NCBI RefSeq assembly: GCF_902506345.1
Contig: NZ_LR733413.1
Coordinates: forward strand, 3,359,198-3,423,197
Source: Flavobacterium sp. 9R
Lineage (GTDB): Bacteria; Bacteroidota; Bacteroidia; Flavobacteriales; Flavobacteriaceae
DNA length: 64,000 nucleotides
Direction: 5' to 3'
A program made the position numbers and the translations under genes. The notes under the pieces were generated by a model. That model saw nothing but the letters and a program-made list of their open reading frames with translations. It ran no database searches and was not told where the DNA came from. Shown one piece after another: positions 8,483-17,852 of the stretch; position 1 is the first letter of the stretch; each line of letters begins with the position of its first letter.

Positions 8483-9283
8483 TTAATTTTTATCAATAAT
8501 ACAGACTGGTATTGGGTTCATTTTGTGTTGGTTAGCATTATTTAGTCGTTTGTAGGTGGTAAAAACGTCCTTTTCTCTACCCTCAAAGTCCGAAATCGTT
8601 TTCCCAATTTCGTCTTGCAACATAGCCCATTCCAATTCGTCATAACTTGCACCAAGTTGGTCCTCGTCTGAACGGTCATCTCCAAAAAGACCATCTGTAG
8701 GAGCTGCAATAAGAATTGAATTTGGAACTTTCAAATATTCTCCTAATGCGTATACATCTGATTTTAATAAATCTGCAATTGGACTTAGGTCTACTCCGCC
8801 ATCACCATATTTAGTATAAAAACCCACACCAAAATCTTCTACCTTATTTCCTGTTCCAGCAACTAGTAGTCCATGAATACCTGCATAGTAATACAAAGTG
8901 CTCATTCTTAAACGCGCTCTTGTGTTGGCTAAAGACAAGTTCATTTTAGCGGTATCTTCGTGCTCTGGTACTACTTTTTTGAATGCTTCAAATACAGAAG
9001 TCAAATCAGAAGCAGCACTTTTTACGTTTGGGAAACGTTCTTTTAGTTGTTTGATATGCTCTTGTGCTCGACTAACATGCGATGGAGCTTGATGAATTGG
9101 CATTTCTATGCAAAGTACTTCCATACCTGTTTGTGCACAAAGTGTTGAGGTTACAGCAGAGTCCACACCTCCAGAAATACCAATCACAAATCCATTAGAT
9201 TTAGCATTTTTGGCATAATCGGCGAGCCATTTTATAATTTGAGTATTTACTTTTTCTGGTGATAAGGTTGTTTTTTTAATCAT
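8483..9283 (-). CDS. nadE: Ammonia-dependent NAD+ synthetase
   Basis: NadE amidates nicotinic acid adenine dinucleotide to NAD+ using ATP. The 266-residue length and lack of a glutaminase domain point to the ammonia-dependent form. The PP-loop ATP-binding motif SGGVDS is at 37-42, and the later TKYGDGGVDLSPIADL and DDRSDEDQLG segments are typical of the substrate site. It lies 88 bases upstream of the response regulator on the same strand and divergent from gldB, with a 184-base shared upstream region. Confidence 0.95.
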   Translation of the reverse strand: MIKKTTLSPEKVNTQIIKWLADYAKNAKSNGFVIGISGGVDSAVTSTLCAQTGMEVLCIEMPIHQAPSHVSRAQEHIKQLKERFPNVKSAASDLTSVFEAFKKVVPEHEDTAKMNLSLANTRARLRMSTLYYYAGIHGLLVAGTGNKVEDFGVGFYTKYGDGGVDLSPIADLLKSDVYALGEYLKVPNSILIAAPTDGLFGDDRSDEDQLGASYDELEWAMLQDEIGKTISDFEGREKDVFTTYKRLNNANQHKMNPIPVCIIDKN

Positions 9284-9312
9284 AATAGTTTACGTTTTAA
9301 AAAGCAGGAATG

Positions 9313-9320
9313 TATATTTG
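9313..9320 (+). promoter_or_regulatory. Possible -7 element toward gldB
   Basis: TATATTTG is an exact TAnnTTTG match in the nadE/gldB divergent region, about 147 bases before gldB. No clear -33 TTG is seen, so it is a weak call. Confidence 0.3.
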
Positions 9321-9467
9321 CAAAATCTTTTCAAAAAGGGAATTTATTCCGAAAATATTTAAAAGCTAAATTAAATAATAAATATTAAATCGCCATAGTT
9401 CCGAACCATAAACTAGAAGGGAAGTAACGTGATTAAAGCATTGAATGTCTCAAATAATTTATAACTC

Positions 9468-10424
9468 ATGAAAATCTATCTTTTACCACTTGCCATTTGC
9501 TTCTTTTTGCTTTCATGCGAAAAGAAAAATAAGATTGAAAAAGCTGTAGAAGAAATTCCAGTTGAAATCAAAGTTGATAGATTTGATAAAGCTTTTTTTG
9601 AAACTAAGCCTGAGGACTTAAATCAGTTAAAACAAAAATACCCTTATTTTTTTCCTGCAGGAACGGATGATGCAATTTGGATTGAAAAAATGCAGCATCC
9701 TCAATGGAGAGAATTGTATGGAGAAGTGCAAAAAAAGTATGCTGATTTTTCAACTATTAATCAAGAAATAGAAACGTTATTTAAGCATATTAAGTTTTAT
9801 TTTCCTAAAACTAAAACGCCAAAGGTTGTTACTTTAATCTCTGAAATGGATTATAATACCAAAACGATTTACGCGGATAGTTTGGTAATTGTGTCTTTAG
9901 AGCTGTATTTAGGTAAAAATCATAAATTTTATCAATTTCCTGAATACATCAAACAAAATTTTGAACCAACTCAAATCGTTCCAGATATTGCTTCAAGTTT
10001 TCTTCAAGCAAAAATGGTTCCAGATACGGATAAGACATTCTTATCTCAAATGATTTACTTGGGAAAAGAATTGTATCTAAAAGAATTGTTGTTGCCGGAA
10101 TATACTGATGCCGCTAGAATAGGATATACTCCTGAGCAAATTAAATGGTGTACTGAAAACGAGGGTTATATTTGGCGTTACTTTATTGATAAAGAAATGC
10201 TATATAGTGTAGACGCTAAATTAATTCCTAGATTTTTGAGTCCAGCTCCATTTTCTAAATTTTATTTAGAGATAGATAATGATTCGCCAGGACAAGTAGG
10301 TGCCTGGATTGGTTGGCAAATAGTAAGGTCATATATGAAGAATAATGATGTTACTATCAACGAATTAATGAATAAAAAAGCAAAAGAAATTTTTGAACAG
10401 TCAAAATATAAACCTAAGAAATAA
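9468..10424 (+). CDS. gldB: Gliding motility lipoprotein GldB
   Basis: GldB is a lipoprotein required for gliding in Flavobacterium johnsoniae. The 318 residues start with a lipoprotein signal peptide ending FFLLSC, so C17 would be lipidated. The IPVEIKVDRFDKAFFE and YPYFFPAGTDD segments are characteristic. The stop overlaps the start of gldC by one base (TAATG), so the two are co-translated, the usual gldBC arrangement. The biochemical role of GldB is not established. Confidence 0.93.
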   Translation: MKIYLLPLAICFFLLSCEKKNKIEKAVEEIPVEIKVDRFDKAFFETKPEDLNQLKQKYPYFFPAGTDDAIWIEKMQHPQWRELYGEVQKKYADFSTINQEIETLFKHIKFYFPKTKTPKVVTLISEMDYNTKTIYADSLVIVSLELYLGKNHKFYQFPEYIKQNFEPTQIVPDIASSFLQAKMVPDTDKTFLSQMIYLGKELYLKELLLPEYTDAARIGYTPEQIKWCTENEGYIWRYFIDKEMLYSVDAKLIPRFLSPAPFSKFYLEIDNDSPGQVGAWIGWQIVRSYMKNNDVTINELMNKKAKEIFEQSKYKPKK

Positions 10425-10759
10425 TGTCAAACATACATACCTCAGAAATTAAGTTTCAAGTTGAATTAGATGAAAATAGAGTGCCAGAAAAACTATTTTG
10501 GTCTGCAGAAGATGGTGGCGTGACAGCAGAAGAAGCTAAAGCGATTATGCTTTCTATTTGGGATAGCAATCACAAAGAAAGTATGAGAATTGATTTGTGG
10601 ACGAAAGATATGCCTGTAGATGAAATGAAAATTTTTTTCCATCAAACGCTAGTGGCTATGTCAGAAACATTTAAAAGAGCTACTAATGACGAAAAAATGG
10701 CAGATACAATGATGGATTTTTGTGATTATTTTGCCGAAAAGCTTGAATTGAAAAAATAG
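10424..10759 (+). CDS. gldC: Gliding motility protein GldC
   Basis: GldC is a small cytoplasmic protein of 111 residues without a signal peptide. It improves gliding efficiency but is not essential for it in F. johnsoniae. The SEIKFQVELDENRVPEKLFW start and the C-terminal MMDFCDYFAEKLELKK region match the family. It is directly coupled to gldB and followed by a bidirectional terminator. Confidence 0.92.
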   Translation: MSNIHTSEIKFQVELDENRVPEKLFWSAEDGGVTAEEAKAIMLSIWDSNHKESMRIDLWTKDMPVDEMKIFFHQTLVAMSETFKRATNDEKMADTMMDFCDYFAEKLELKK

Positions 10760-10779
10760 GTTGCTTTAATCTCAAAAAA

Positions 10780-10820
10780 AAATCCAAATTCCAAGAATTA
10801 TAATTGGGATTTGGATTTTG
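10780..10820. terminator. Bidirectional terminator between gldC and engB
   Basis: AAATCCAAATTCC (10780-10792) pairs with GGGATTTGGATTT (10806-10818), 12 of 13 positions matching, with flanking A and T runs, between convergent genes. Confidence 0.8.
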
Positions 10821-10823
10821 TAT

Positions 10824-11444
10824 TTAAAATGAATTGTTGTTTTTAAAGACTTCTTGGTTAACCTCGTCTATGTAGTTCAACAATTCTTCTTTTCCGGTAG
10901 ACTCTGTAGAAGAAGTAACAAAATAATGAGGCATTTCAGCCCAATTGTTAGCTAGCATTTTCTTTTTGTATGCAGCTATATGTGAGTCAATTTTTACCTT
11001 ACTGATTTTGTCTGCTTTAGTAAAAATAATGCAAAAAGGGATTTCGCTTTCTCCCATATAAGACATGAATTCAATATCTATAGTTTGTGCTTCGTGGCGA
11101 ATATCAATCAGTACAAAAGCACATACTAATTGTTCTCTAGATTCAAAATAGTCTGTGATAAACTCTTGGAATATTGATTTGGTTTTTTTTGAAACTTTGG
11201 CATATCCGTAACCAGGTAAATCAACTAAAAACCAATTGCTATTGATTAAAAAATGATTGATTAACTGCGTTTTTCCTGGTCTTGCAGATGTTTTTGCTAA
11301 TTTCTTATGATTGGTCAGCATATTGATCAATGAAGATTTACCTACATTAGAACGACCAATAAAAGCATACTCGGGCAAGAAGTCCTTGGGACATTTGCTT
11401 ACATCAGAATTGCTAATAACAAATTCGGCAGTATTGATTTTCAT
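10824..11444 (-). CDS. engB: Ribosome biogenesis GTPase EngB (YihA/YsxC)
   Basis: This essential-type small GTPase acts in assembly of the large ribosomal subunit. The 206 residues contain the P-loop GRSNVGKS (30-37 region), the G3 motif DLPGYG (75-80) and the G4 motif TKAD (141-144), in the order and spacing of the TrmE-Era-EngA-EngB superfamily. It is the second gene of a minus-strand pair with the alpha/beta hydrolase, 16 bases apart. Confidence 0.95.
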   Translation of the reverse strand: MKINTAEFVISNSDVSKCPKDFLPEYAFIGRSNVGKSSLINMLTNHKKLAKTSARPGKTQLINHFLINSNWFLVDLPGYGYAKVSKKTKSIFQEFITDYFESREQLVCAFVLIDIRHEAQTIDIEFMSYMGESEIPFCIIFTKADKISKVKIDSHIAAYKKKMLANNWAEMPHYFVTSSTESTGKEELLNYIDEVNQEVFKNNNSF

Positions 11445-11460
11445 TTTCTAATCGTTTTGA

Positions 11461-12234
11461 TTAATGTGCAGCTAAGTGAGTATGAGTTAACCAATCTTCT
11501 AAAACTCTGTTGAATTCGTCTGGATGTTCCATCATTGCGGCGTGTCCGCATTTGTCAATCCAATACAAACTTGAGTTTGGCATTAGTTTATGAAATTCTT
11601 CTGCAACATCCGGAGGAGTTACTTTGTCATTTTTTCCCCAAATAATACAAGTTTGTACATGCATTTTTGGCAAATCTTTAGCCATATTGTGTCTAATTGC
11701 ACTTTTTGCAATCGTTAGCGTTTTGATTAATTTGATTCGATCGTTTACGGTTGCAAAAACTTCATCGATTAGTTCTGGTGTAGCAATTTTTGGGTCATAA
11801 AAAACATCTTCAGCTTTTTTCTTGATGTATTCATAGTCGCCTCTTTTAGGATAGCTATCGCCCATCGCACTTTCATAAAGTCCAGAGCTACCTGTAATAA
11901 CTAGCCCAGCAACTTTTTCTGGATACATTTTTGTGTGGTATAATGCGATGTGACCTCCCAACGAGTTGCCCAAAAGGATAACACGATCCAGTCCTTTATA
12001 AGTGATAAAGTTTTTCACATAAACTGCAAAGCTTTTAACGTTAGTCTTTAAAATGTTTTGCGTATAGATAGGTAGATCTGGAATAATAATTTTGTACCCT
12101 CTTTCAGAAAAATAACTTGCTACAGCATCAAAGTTACTTAATCCTCCCATAAGTCCGTGAAGAATTACGATTGGGGTTCCTTCTCCAGCTTCATAATAGC
12201 TATACTTACCTTCTATTTTATAGTATTTTTCCAT
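11461..12234 (-). CDS. Alpha/beta-fold hydrolase
   Basis: The 257-residue cytoplasmic protein has an alpha/beta hydrolase fold. HGLMGG near 26-31 forms the oxyanion region, the nucleophile elbow is GNSLG with S91, and the catalytic His lies in CGHAAMMEHP near 236. Esterases, C-C hydrolases and haloperoxidase-like enzymes share this pattern, so the substrate is unknown. It is probably co-transcribed with engB and divergent from the dcw cluster. Confidence 0.85.
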   Translation of the reverse strand: MEKYYKIEGKYSYYEAGEGTPIVILHGLMGGLSNFDAVASYFSERGYKIIIPDLPIYTQNILKTNVKSFAVYVKNFITYKGLDRVILLGNSLGGHIALYHTKMYPEKVAGLVITGSSGLYESAMGDSYPKRGDYEYIKKKAEDVFYDPKIATPELIDEVFATVNDRIKLIKTLTIAKSAIRHNMAKDLPKMHVQTCIIWGKNDKVTPPDVAEEFHKLMPNSSLYWIDKCGHAAMMEHPDEFNRVLEDWLTHTHLAAH

Positions 12235-12513
12235 GTAATATGTGACTCGGTTTCAATTTCGACAAATATAGGATTTATTAAATTAAAATAAATTGTTAGG
12301 GTTGCTTTTTACTGATTTTATTCTTTTTCATGGGTTTATTCGTTTTAAAATGAGTGATTTTCATTTTGCAAAAAGTAAGATTAGGCATAAAAAAGCAAAA
12401 TTTTTTTTGTAAGAATTATTTTTAATTTTAATATAGATATCAACTTTATCTTAATAAAAAAAAATATTTGCTAACTGTCTGATAGACTATAAATTAAAGC
12501 TTTTTGGTTAAGA
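12235..12513. other. Divergent intergenic region before mraZ
   Basis: These 279 AT-rich bases separate the hydrolase and mraZ. I see no reading frame or RNA; the regulatory repeats begin at 12514. Confidence 0.4.
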
Positions 12514-12578
12514 GTGGGTAAACTTATCAACAAAGTGGTATAAAGTGGTAAATTGTGGTAAAAATTTATATATTTTTG
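12514..12578 (+). promoter_or_regulatory. MraZ-box-like repeats and promoter of the dcw cluster
   Basis: GTGGGTA (12514-12520) is followed by three exact GTGGTA copies at 12535-12540, 12545-12550 and 12555-12560. The copies are 10 bases apart, and the first site is in the same phase 20 bases upstream. MraZ of other bacteria binds TGGG-type direct repeats with a 10-base period upstream of its own gene. TATTTTTG at 12571-12578 is a TAnnTTTG -7 element, so bound MraZ would overlap the promoter and repress it. Confidence 0.7.
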
Positions 12579-12603
12579 CTTAATACAATCTAATGCAAAT
12601 TTT

Positions 12604-13077
12604 GTGGACGCAATTATTGGTACATATGAGTGTAAAGTAGATGCTAAAGGAAGGGTAATGTTGCCTTCTCCTTTGAAAAAGCAGTTGGCTACTTCTCTTC
12701 AAGACGGTTTCGTTTTGAAGCGCTCCGTGTTCCAACCTTGTCTAGAATTGTATCCTATGAAGGAGTGGAATGTGATGATGCAAAAGGTGAACGGATTGAA
12801 TCGGTTTGTGAAAAAAAATAATGACTTTATCCGTCGTTTTACTGCAGGTGTTAAAGTGGTAGAAATTGATGCATTGGGTAGAATGTTGATTCCGAAAGAC
12901 TTGGTTGGTTTTGCAAGTATAGCCAAAGATGTTGTCTTTTCTTCTGCGGTAACAATTGTTGAAATCTGGGATAAAGACTTGTATGAAAAATCTATAAGTG
13001 GAGAGGATCTTGATTTTGCCGATTTGGCAGAGGAAGTAATGGGAAATATAAATAATAGCGACAATGGAATATCATAA
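12604..13077 (+). CDS. mraZ: Transcriptional regulator MraZ
   Basis: MraZ is the first gene of the dcw cluster and represses it in studied bacteria. The 157 residues contain two SpoVT-AbrB-like DNA-binding repeats, starting at IGTYECKVDAKGRVMLP (about 4-20) and VVEIDALGRMLIPKDL (about 85-100). The start is GTG; the ATG at 12593 is out of frame. GTGGTA repeats upstream are its likely operator. It overlaps rsmH by 14 bases. Confidence 0.95.
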   Translation: MDAIIGTYECKVDAKGRVMLPSPLKKQLATSLQDGFVLKRSVFQPCLELYPMKEWNVMMQKVNGLNRFVKKNNDFIRRFTAGVKVVEIDALGRMLIPKDLVGFASIAKDVVFSSAVTIVEIWDKDLYEKSISGEDLDFADLAEEVMGNINNSDNGIS

Positions 13078-13960
13078 TCCTGTATTGTTAAAAGAAACGG
13101 TAGATGGTTTGAATATCAAACCAGACGGAGTGTATGTAGATGTGACATTTGGTGGAGGAGGACACTCAGCAGAAATTCTTAGAAGATTGGGACCTGATGG
13201 GAAATTGTTTGCTTTTGATCAAGATGAAGATGCTTTGGCAAATGCCTTGCCTGATGAGCGCTTTACTTTAATTAATGAAAATTTCAGGTTTATCAAACGC
13301 TTCTTACGTTTTTATGGAGTAAAAGGGGTTGATGGAATTTTGGCAGATTTAGGTGTTTCATCTCATCAGTTTGATGTGGCTGAAAGAGGTTTTTCTACTC
13401 GTTTTGATGCAGAATTAGACATGCGTATGAGTCAAAAAAATGATTTGAGCGCCTATAGAGTAGTCAATGAATATGATGATGCGAATTTGAGAAGAGTTTT
13501 TTGGGACTATGGAGAATTAAAAAATGCTCCTGCTTTGTCTAGAACTATTATAGAAGCGAGAGAAAAGCATCCTATTAAAACAACAGATGAATTGAAGTTG
13601 ATTTTGGCTAAATACTTACCAGAGAAAGTTCGTAATAAAGTATTAGCTCAAATATACCAAGCCATTCGTATTGAGGTAAATCAAGAAATGGATGTTTTAA
13701 AAGAGTTTTTGGAACAATCATTAGAGATTTTAAATCCAGAAGGAAGATTAAGTGTAATTTCTTATCATTCACTTGAGGATAGATTAGTAAAAAGATTTAT
13801 CAAGAATGGCATGTTTGAAGGGGAACCTGAACGTGATTTTTTTGGAAACTTTTCTGTTCCTTTCAAAACTATAGGTAAGTTGGTTGTTCCCTCTGATGAA
13901 GAAATAAAAAGTAATAATAGAGCACGAAGTGCAAAATTGCGTATTGCAGAAAAGAAATAA
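13064..13960 (+). CDS. rsmH: 16S rRNA m4C1402 methyltransferase RsmH
   Basis: RsmH (MraW) methylates N4 of C1402 in the decoding centre of 16S rRNA. The 298 residues have the SAM-binding segment DVTFGGGGHSAEIL (about 27-40), the LADLGVSSHQFD motif near 100 and the ISYHSLEDRLVKRF motif near 230, all typical. It overlaps mraZ by 14 bases and precedes ftsL by six bases, so it is translationally coupled in the dcw operon. Confidence 0.96.
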   Translation: MEYHNPVLLKETVDGLNIKPDGVYVDVTFGGGGHSAEILRRLGPDGKLFAFDQDEDALANALPDERFTLINENFRFIKRFLRFYGVKGVDGILADLGVSSHQFDVAERGFSTRFDAELDMRMSQKNDLSAYRVVNEYDDANLRRVFWDYGELKNAPALSRTIIEAREKHPIKTTDELKLILAKYLPEKVRNKVLAQIYQAIRIEVNQEMDVLKEFLEQSLEILNPEGRLSVISYHSLEDRLVKRFIKNGMFEGEPERDFFGNFSVPFKTIGKLVVPSDEEIKSNNRARSAKLRIAEKK

Positions 13961-13966
13961 AGAATT

Positions 13967-14314
13967 ATGAAACAAGGAGTTTATGCCATATTAAAAGCTA
14001 AATATTTGATTCATGATGACGCGATTAAAAATTGGCGTTTTATAGTTTTTTTGGTAGTACTTGTGATTTTAATGATTGCCAATACACAACGTTTTGAGCA
14101 AAAGGTTTTTGAAATAAATGAATTGAATAATCAAGTAAAAGAGCTTCGATCTGAATTTGTAGATAAAAGATCTGAATTGATGAAGTTGAAAATGGAGTCG
14201 ACCGTATCCAAAAAAATGGAAACGAAACAAATTTTTCCATCAACAGTACCTCCAGTAAAAATTAAAGTTAAAAAAGAAGAAGACCCGAATATATTCGAAA
14301 AATTATGGCAGTAG
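13967..14314 (+). CDS. ftsL: FtsL-like division protein
   Basis: The 115 residues form a short cytoplasmic N-terminus, one transmembrane helix (about 24-42, FIVFLVVLVILMIAN) and a periplasmic coiled coil (about 45-85), the architecture of FtsL, which recruits FtsW/FtsI with FtsB. Sequence identity in this family is low, so the call rests on position between rsmH and ftsI and on topology. It overlaps ftsI by ten bases. Confidence 0.75.
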   Translation: MKQGVYAILKAKYLIHDDAIKNWRFIVFLVVLVILMIANTQRFEQKVFEINELNNQVKELRSEFVDKRSELMKLKMESTVSKKMETKQIFPSTVPPVKIKVKKEEDPNIFEKLWQ

Positions 14315-16311
14315 AAGATAAAAACATATCGTATCGTATTTATCTAGTGGCATTTTTCCTCTTCATAATGGCTGTGGCTATTGCTGTGAAGTTAACGAAT
14401 ATTCAGTGGGTTGAAGGTAATTATTATAGAAAGTTAGCCAAAGAAAGAACGGTTAAGAATTTTGTTATACCTGCCAATAAAGGAAATATTTATTCGGCTG
14501 ATGGAAGCTTATTAGCGACTTCGATACCTAATTATGAGATTCGTTTTGATGCTGTTGCACCAAAAACGGAAGTCTTCGAAAAGAATATTAAGCAATTAGC
14601 AGATTCTTTGGGTAAACTTTTGAATAAATCTTCCGATACTTTTGAAAGAGAGTTAAGAAGAGCTAGGGTGAATAAAAGCCGCTACTTTTTGGTAGCTCGT
14701 GATTTGAGCTATACGGAATATGTTGCAATTAAAAGTTTTCCATTGTTCAACTTAGGACCATACAAAGGAGGTATGATTGTAGAGCAAGAAACAGTTCGTG
14801 AGCATCCAATTGGTAAAATCGCAGAGAGAACAATTGGTTATATAGGAAGAGATGTGAACGGTCATATTAATCCTGTTGGTGTAGAAGGGGCTTACAGTAA
14901 ATACCTAAATGGAAAAAATGGTCGTATTTTAAAACAAAAAATAGCCAAAGGGCAATGGAAACCAATTAGTGATGTCAATCAGGTGGAGCCTCAAGATGGC
15001 TATGATGTTATTTCAACTATAGATGTGTTTATTCAAGATATAGCGCATCATGCTTTGTTAAAACAATTAGAAGAATACCAAGCAGATCATGGTTGTGTGG
15101 TGGTAATGGAAACACAAACAGGCTATGTAAAAGCAATTTCTAATCTAGGAAGAAATGAAAAAACAGGCATGTATTCTGAACGATTGAATTATGCAGTTAG
15201 AGAGTCTCATGAGCCTGGTTCAACTTTTAAATTGGTTGATTTAATGGCTTTGTTAGAAGATAAATTAGTAGATACAAGTGCTGTTTTTGATAGCAAAGGT
15301 GGTGAAATAAAATACTTTGGTAAATCTGTGCGTGATTCACACAAAGGAGGTTATGGTAAAATTTCTTTGGCAAGAGGATTTGAAGTTTCATCTAATACTG
15401 TAATGGTTCAAGCTGTATATAACAATTACAAGTCTAATCCAACGCAATTTGTGAATCATATCAATGCTTATGGTTTGAATAGAAAATTAGGGATTGGTTT
15501 TAATGGAGAAGGCGCGCCTTATATTCCTCAGCCTTCTGATAGAAGTTGGTCTAAATTATCACTGCCATGGATGGCCTATGGATATGGCGTTTCTGTAACT
15601 CCTTTACAAACATTATCTTATTATAATGCTGTAGCAAATAATGGAGAAATGGTAAAACCATTGTTTGTTTCCGAAATTAAAGAATGGAACAAAACCATCA
15701 AAAAATATGATAAAGTGGTTTTGAATCCTAGAATTTGCTCGCAAGAGACTATAAAAAAACTCAAGGCAGTTTTGGAAAATGTGGTCAAAAAAGGTACAGG
15801 TTCTAAGTTGTATTCCAAAGATTTTTCTATGGCAGGAAAAACAGGTACGGCTCAAGTTAATTATGCAAAATCTGGCGGTGCCGAAAAATACTATGCGTCT
15901 TCATTCGTAGGGTATTTTCCAGCAGATCATCCAAAATATTCTTGTATTGTAGTGGTTCACAAACCCAATACAACCAATAATAATTATTACGGAGCTGATG
16001 TGGCAGGTCCAGTTTTTAAGCGTATCGCTCAAAAGATATTTACCGACTCGCCAACAACCAATGAGATTAAAAATTTGAATAGAAAAATTCAAAAGCAAGA
16101 GGGCAATTATAATTCTTATTATGCAAAAGCTCAAAAGAAATTCAAAGCGATTCCTAATGTAAGAGGAATGGCGGGTATGGATGCTGTTGCATTACTTGAG
16201 AATTTAGGGCTAAAGGTGAAAGCAATCGGTATTGGAAAAGTAAAGAAACAATCACTTCAAGCAGGTGAGAATATAAATAAAAATGCAACTATAATATTAG
16301 AATTGTCATGA
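14305..16311 (+). CDS. ftsI: Septal peptidoglycan transpeptidase (FtsI/PBP3-type)
   Basis: This monofunctional class B penicillin-binding protein crosslinks septal peptidoglycan in the periplasm. The 668 residues comprise an N-terminal membrane anchor (about 10-30), a dimerisation domain, the transpeptidase domain with S306-TF-K309 (nucleophile Ser), an SSN motif near 360 and K512-TG, and a C-terminal PASTA domain (about 615-668). The PASTA domain makes it resemble SpoVD-type proteins. It overlaps murE by four bases (ATGA). Confidence 0.94.
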   Translation: MAVEDKNISYRIYLVAFFLFIMAVAIAVKLTNIQWVEGNYYRKLAKERTVKNFVIPANKGNIYSADGSLLATSIPNYEIRFDAVAPKTEVFEKNIKQLADSLGKLLNKSSDTFERELRRARVNKSRYFLVARDLSYTEYVAIKSFPLFNLGPYKGGMIVEQETVREHPIGKIAERTIGYIGRDVNGHINPVGVEGAYSKYLNGKNGRILKQKIAKGQWKPISDVNQVEPQDGYDVISTIDVFIQDIAHHALLKQLEEYQADHGCVVVMETQTGYVKAISNLGRNEKTGMYSERLNYAVRESHEPGSTFKLVDLMALLEDKLVDTSAVFDSKGGEIKYFGKSVRDSHKGGYGKISLARGFEVSSNTVMVQAVYNNYKSNPTQFVNHINAYGLNRKLGIGFNGEGAPYIPQPSDRSWSKLSLPWMAYGYGVSVTPLQTLSYYNAVANNGEMVKPLFVSEIKEWNKTIKKYDKVVLNPRICSQETIKKLKAVLENVVKKGTGSKLYSKDFSMAGKTGTAQVNYAKSGGAEKYYASSFVGYFPADHPKYSCIVVVHKPNTTNNNYYGADVAGPVFKRIAQKIFTDSPTTNEIKNLNRKIQKQEGNYNSYYAKAQKKFKAIPNVRGMAGMDAVALLENLGLKVKAIGIGKVKKQSLQAGENINKNATIILELS

Positions 16312-17771
16312 AAATACTAAAAGACATACTGTATAAAGTAGCAATAGAAGCATTAAACGGGTCTACTGATAATGCTGTCAATCATTTGCATTTTGATTCT
16401 AGAAAAATAGAAGTTAATGATGTTTTTGTTGCAATAAGAGGTGCGGTTTCAGACGGGCATAACTTCATTGATAAAGCAATTGCTTTAGGGGCTACTACAA
16501 TTGTTTGTGATGTGTTTCCTTCAGAATTGCAAAAAAATGTTACCTATGTTTTAGTAAAAGATACTAACGCTGCTTTGGCATTTATGGCGGCTAATTTTTA
16601 TGACAATCCTTCTCAAAAATTAAAATTAGTTGGAATAACTGGAACAAATGGTAAAACAACAATTGCATCATTACTGTATCAATTATTTAAAAAAGCAGGT
16701 TTTAAGGTTGGCTTGATATCTACAGTTAAAATTTTGGTTAATGATGAAGAATTTAAAGCAACGCATACTACTCCAGATTCTTTGACCATAAACCACTATT
16801 TGGCAGCAATGAATGAGGCTGGTGTAGAATATTGTTTTATGGAGGTTAGTTCTCATGGAATTCATCAAAAAAGAACGGAAGGGCTTCATTTTGTGGGCGG
16901 AGTTTTTACGAATCTTTCGCATGATCATTTGGATTATCACCCAACTTTTGCAGAATATCGTGATGTGAAAAAATCATTTTTTGACTTTTTGCCAAAAACA
17001 GCATTTGCTTTGTCAAACGGAGATGATAAAAATGGAGCAGTTATGCTGCAAAATACTACTGCGACCAAACGAACGTATGCACTTAAATCTTATGCAGATT
17101 ACAAAGCAATAATTCTCGAAAATCAATTATCGGGTTTGTTGTTAAAGATTAATGATAATGAAGTTTGGGTCAAATTGATTGGAACATTTAACGCCTATAA
17201 TTTATTAGCCATTTACGGTACTGCCATAGAATTAGGCCTTGAGAGCCTAGAAGTGCTTAGATTGTTGTCTGAATTAGAAAGTGTTTCTGGTAGATTTCAA
17301 TTTATTGTTTCGGCTCAAAATATAACTGCTATTGTTGATTATGCACATACGCCGGATGCCCTAGATAATGTTTTGAATACGATTAACGATGTACGAACTC
17401 AAAACGAACAGTTGATTACGGTTGTTGGATGCGGTGGAAATAGAGATAAAGCCAAGCGTCCAATTATGGGAGGTATTGCGTCTGATAAAAGCGATAAGGC
17501 AATTCTAACTTCGGATAATCCTCGTGATGAAGAACCAGAAACTATAATTGAAGAAATGGAGACTGGTGTAGCTCCACAAAACTTTAAAAAAGTTTTAGTA
17601 ATTACAGATAGAAAACAGGCCATAAAAGCGGCTTGTCAGTTGGCGCAACCCAATGATATTATTTTAATTGCTGGAAAAGGACATGAAACCTATCAAGAAA
17701 TCAAAGGAGTTCGTCAGGACTTTGATGATATGAAAATAGTAAAAGAAACATTAGAACAATTAGGAAAATAA
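16308..17771 (+). CDS. murE: UDP-MurNAc-tripeptide synthetase MurE
   Basis: MurE adds the third residue to UDP-MurNAc-L-Ala-D-Glu in the cytoplasm. The 487 residues hold the ATP-binding motif GTNGKTT (112-118) and D403-NPR-406, the signature of enzymes using meso-diaminopimelate. The sequence therefore predicts meso-DAP type peptidoglycan. It overlaps ftsI by four bases and is followed by an 81-base gap before mraY. Confidence 0.96.
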   Translation: MKILKDILYKVAIEALNGSTDNAVNHLHFDSRKIEVNDVFVAIRGAVSDGHNFIDKAIALGATTIVCDVFPSELQKNVTYVLVKDTNAALAFMAANFYDNPSQKLKLVGITGTNGKTTIASLLYQLFKKAGFKVGLISTVKILVNDEEFKATHTTPDSLTINHYLAAMNEAGVEYCFMEVSSHGIHQKRTEGLHFVGGVFTNLSHDHLDYHPTFAEYRDVKKSFFDFLPKTAFALSNGDDKNGAVMLQNTTATKRTYALKSYADYKAIILENQLSGLLLKINDNEVWVKLIGTFNAYNLLAIYGTAIELGLESLEVLRLLSELESVSGRFQFIVSAQNITAIVDYAHTPDALDNVLNTINDVRTQNEQLITVVGCGGNRDKAKRPIMGGIASDKSDKAILTSDNPRDEEPETIIEEMETGVAPQNFKKVLVITDRKQAIKAACQLAQPNDIILIAGKGHETYQEIKGVRQDFDDMKIVKETLEQLGK

Positions 17772-17852
17772 CAAAGATCAAATCTAAATTCCTTAAACCA
17801 TTATTTAAGCAGAATTTTAGAATTTGAATTTAAATTTTTAAAATAGAAAAAT

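Noticed and set aside
12699..13064. 121-codon frame antisense to mraZ
   Set aside because: It is a shadow of mraZ, which has clear family motifs and operon overlap.
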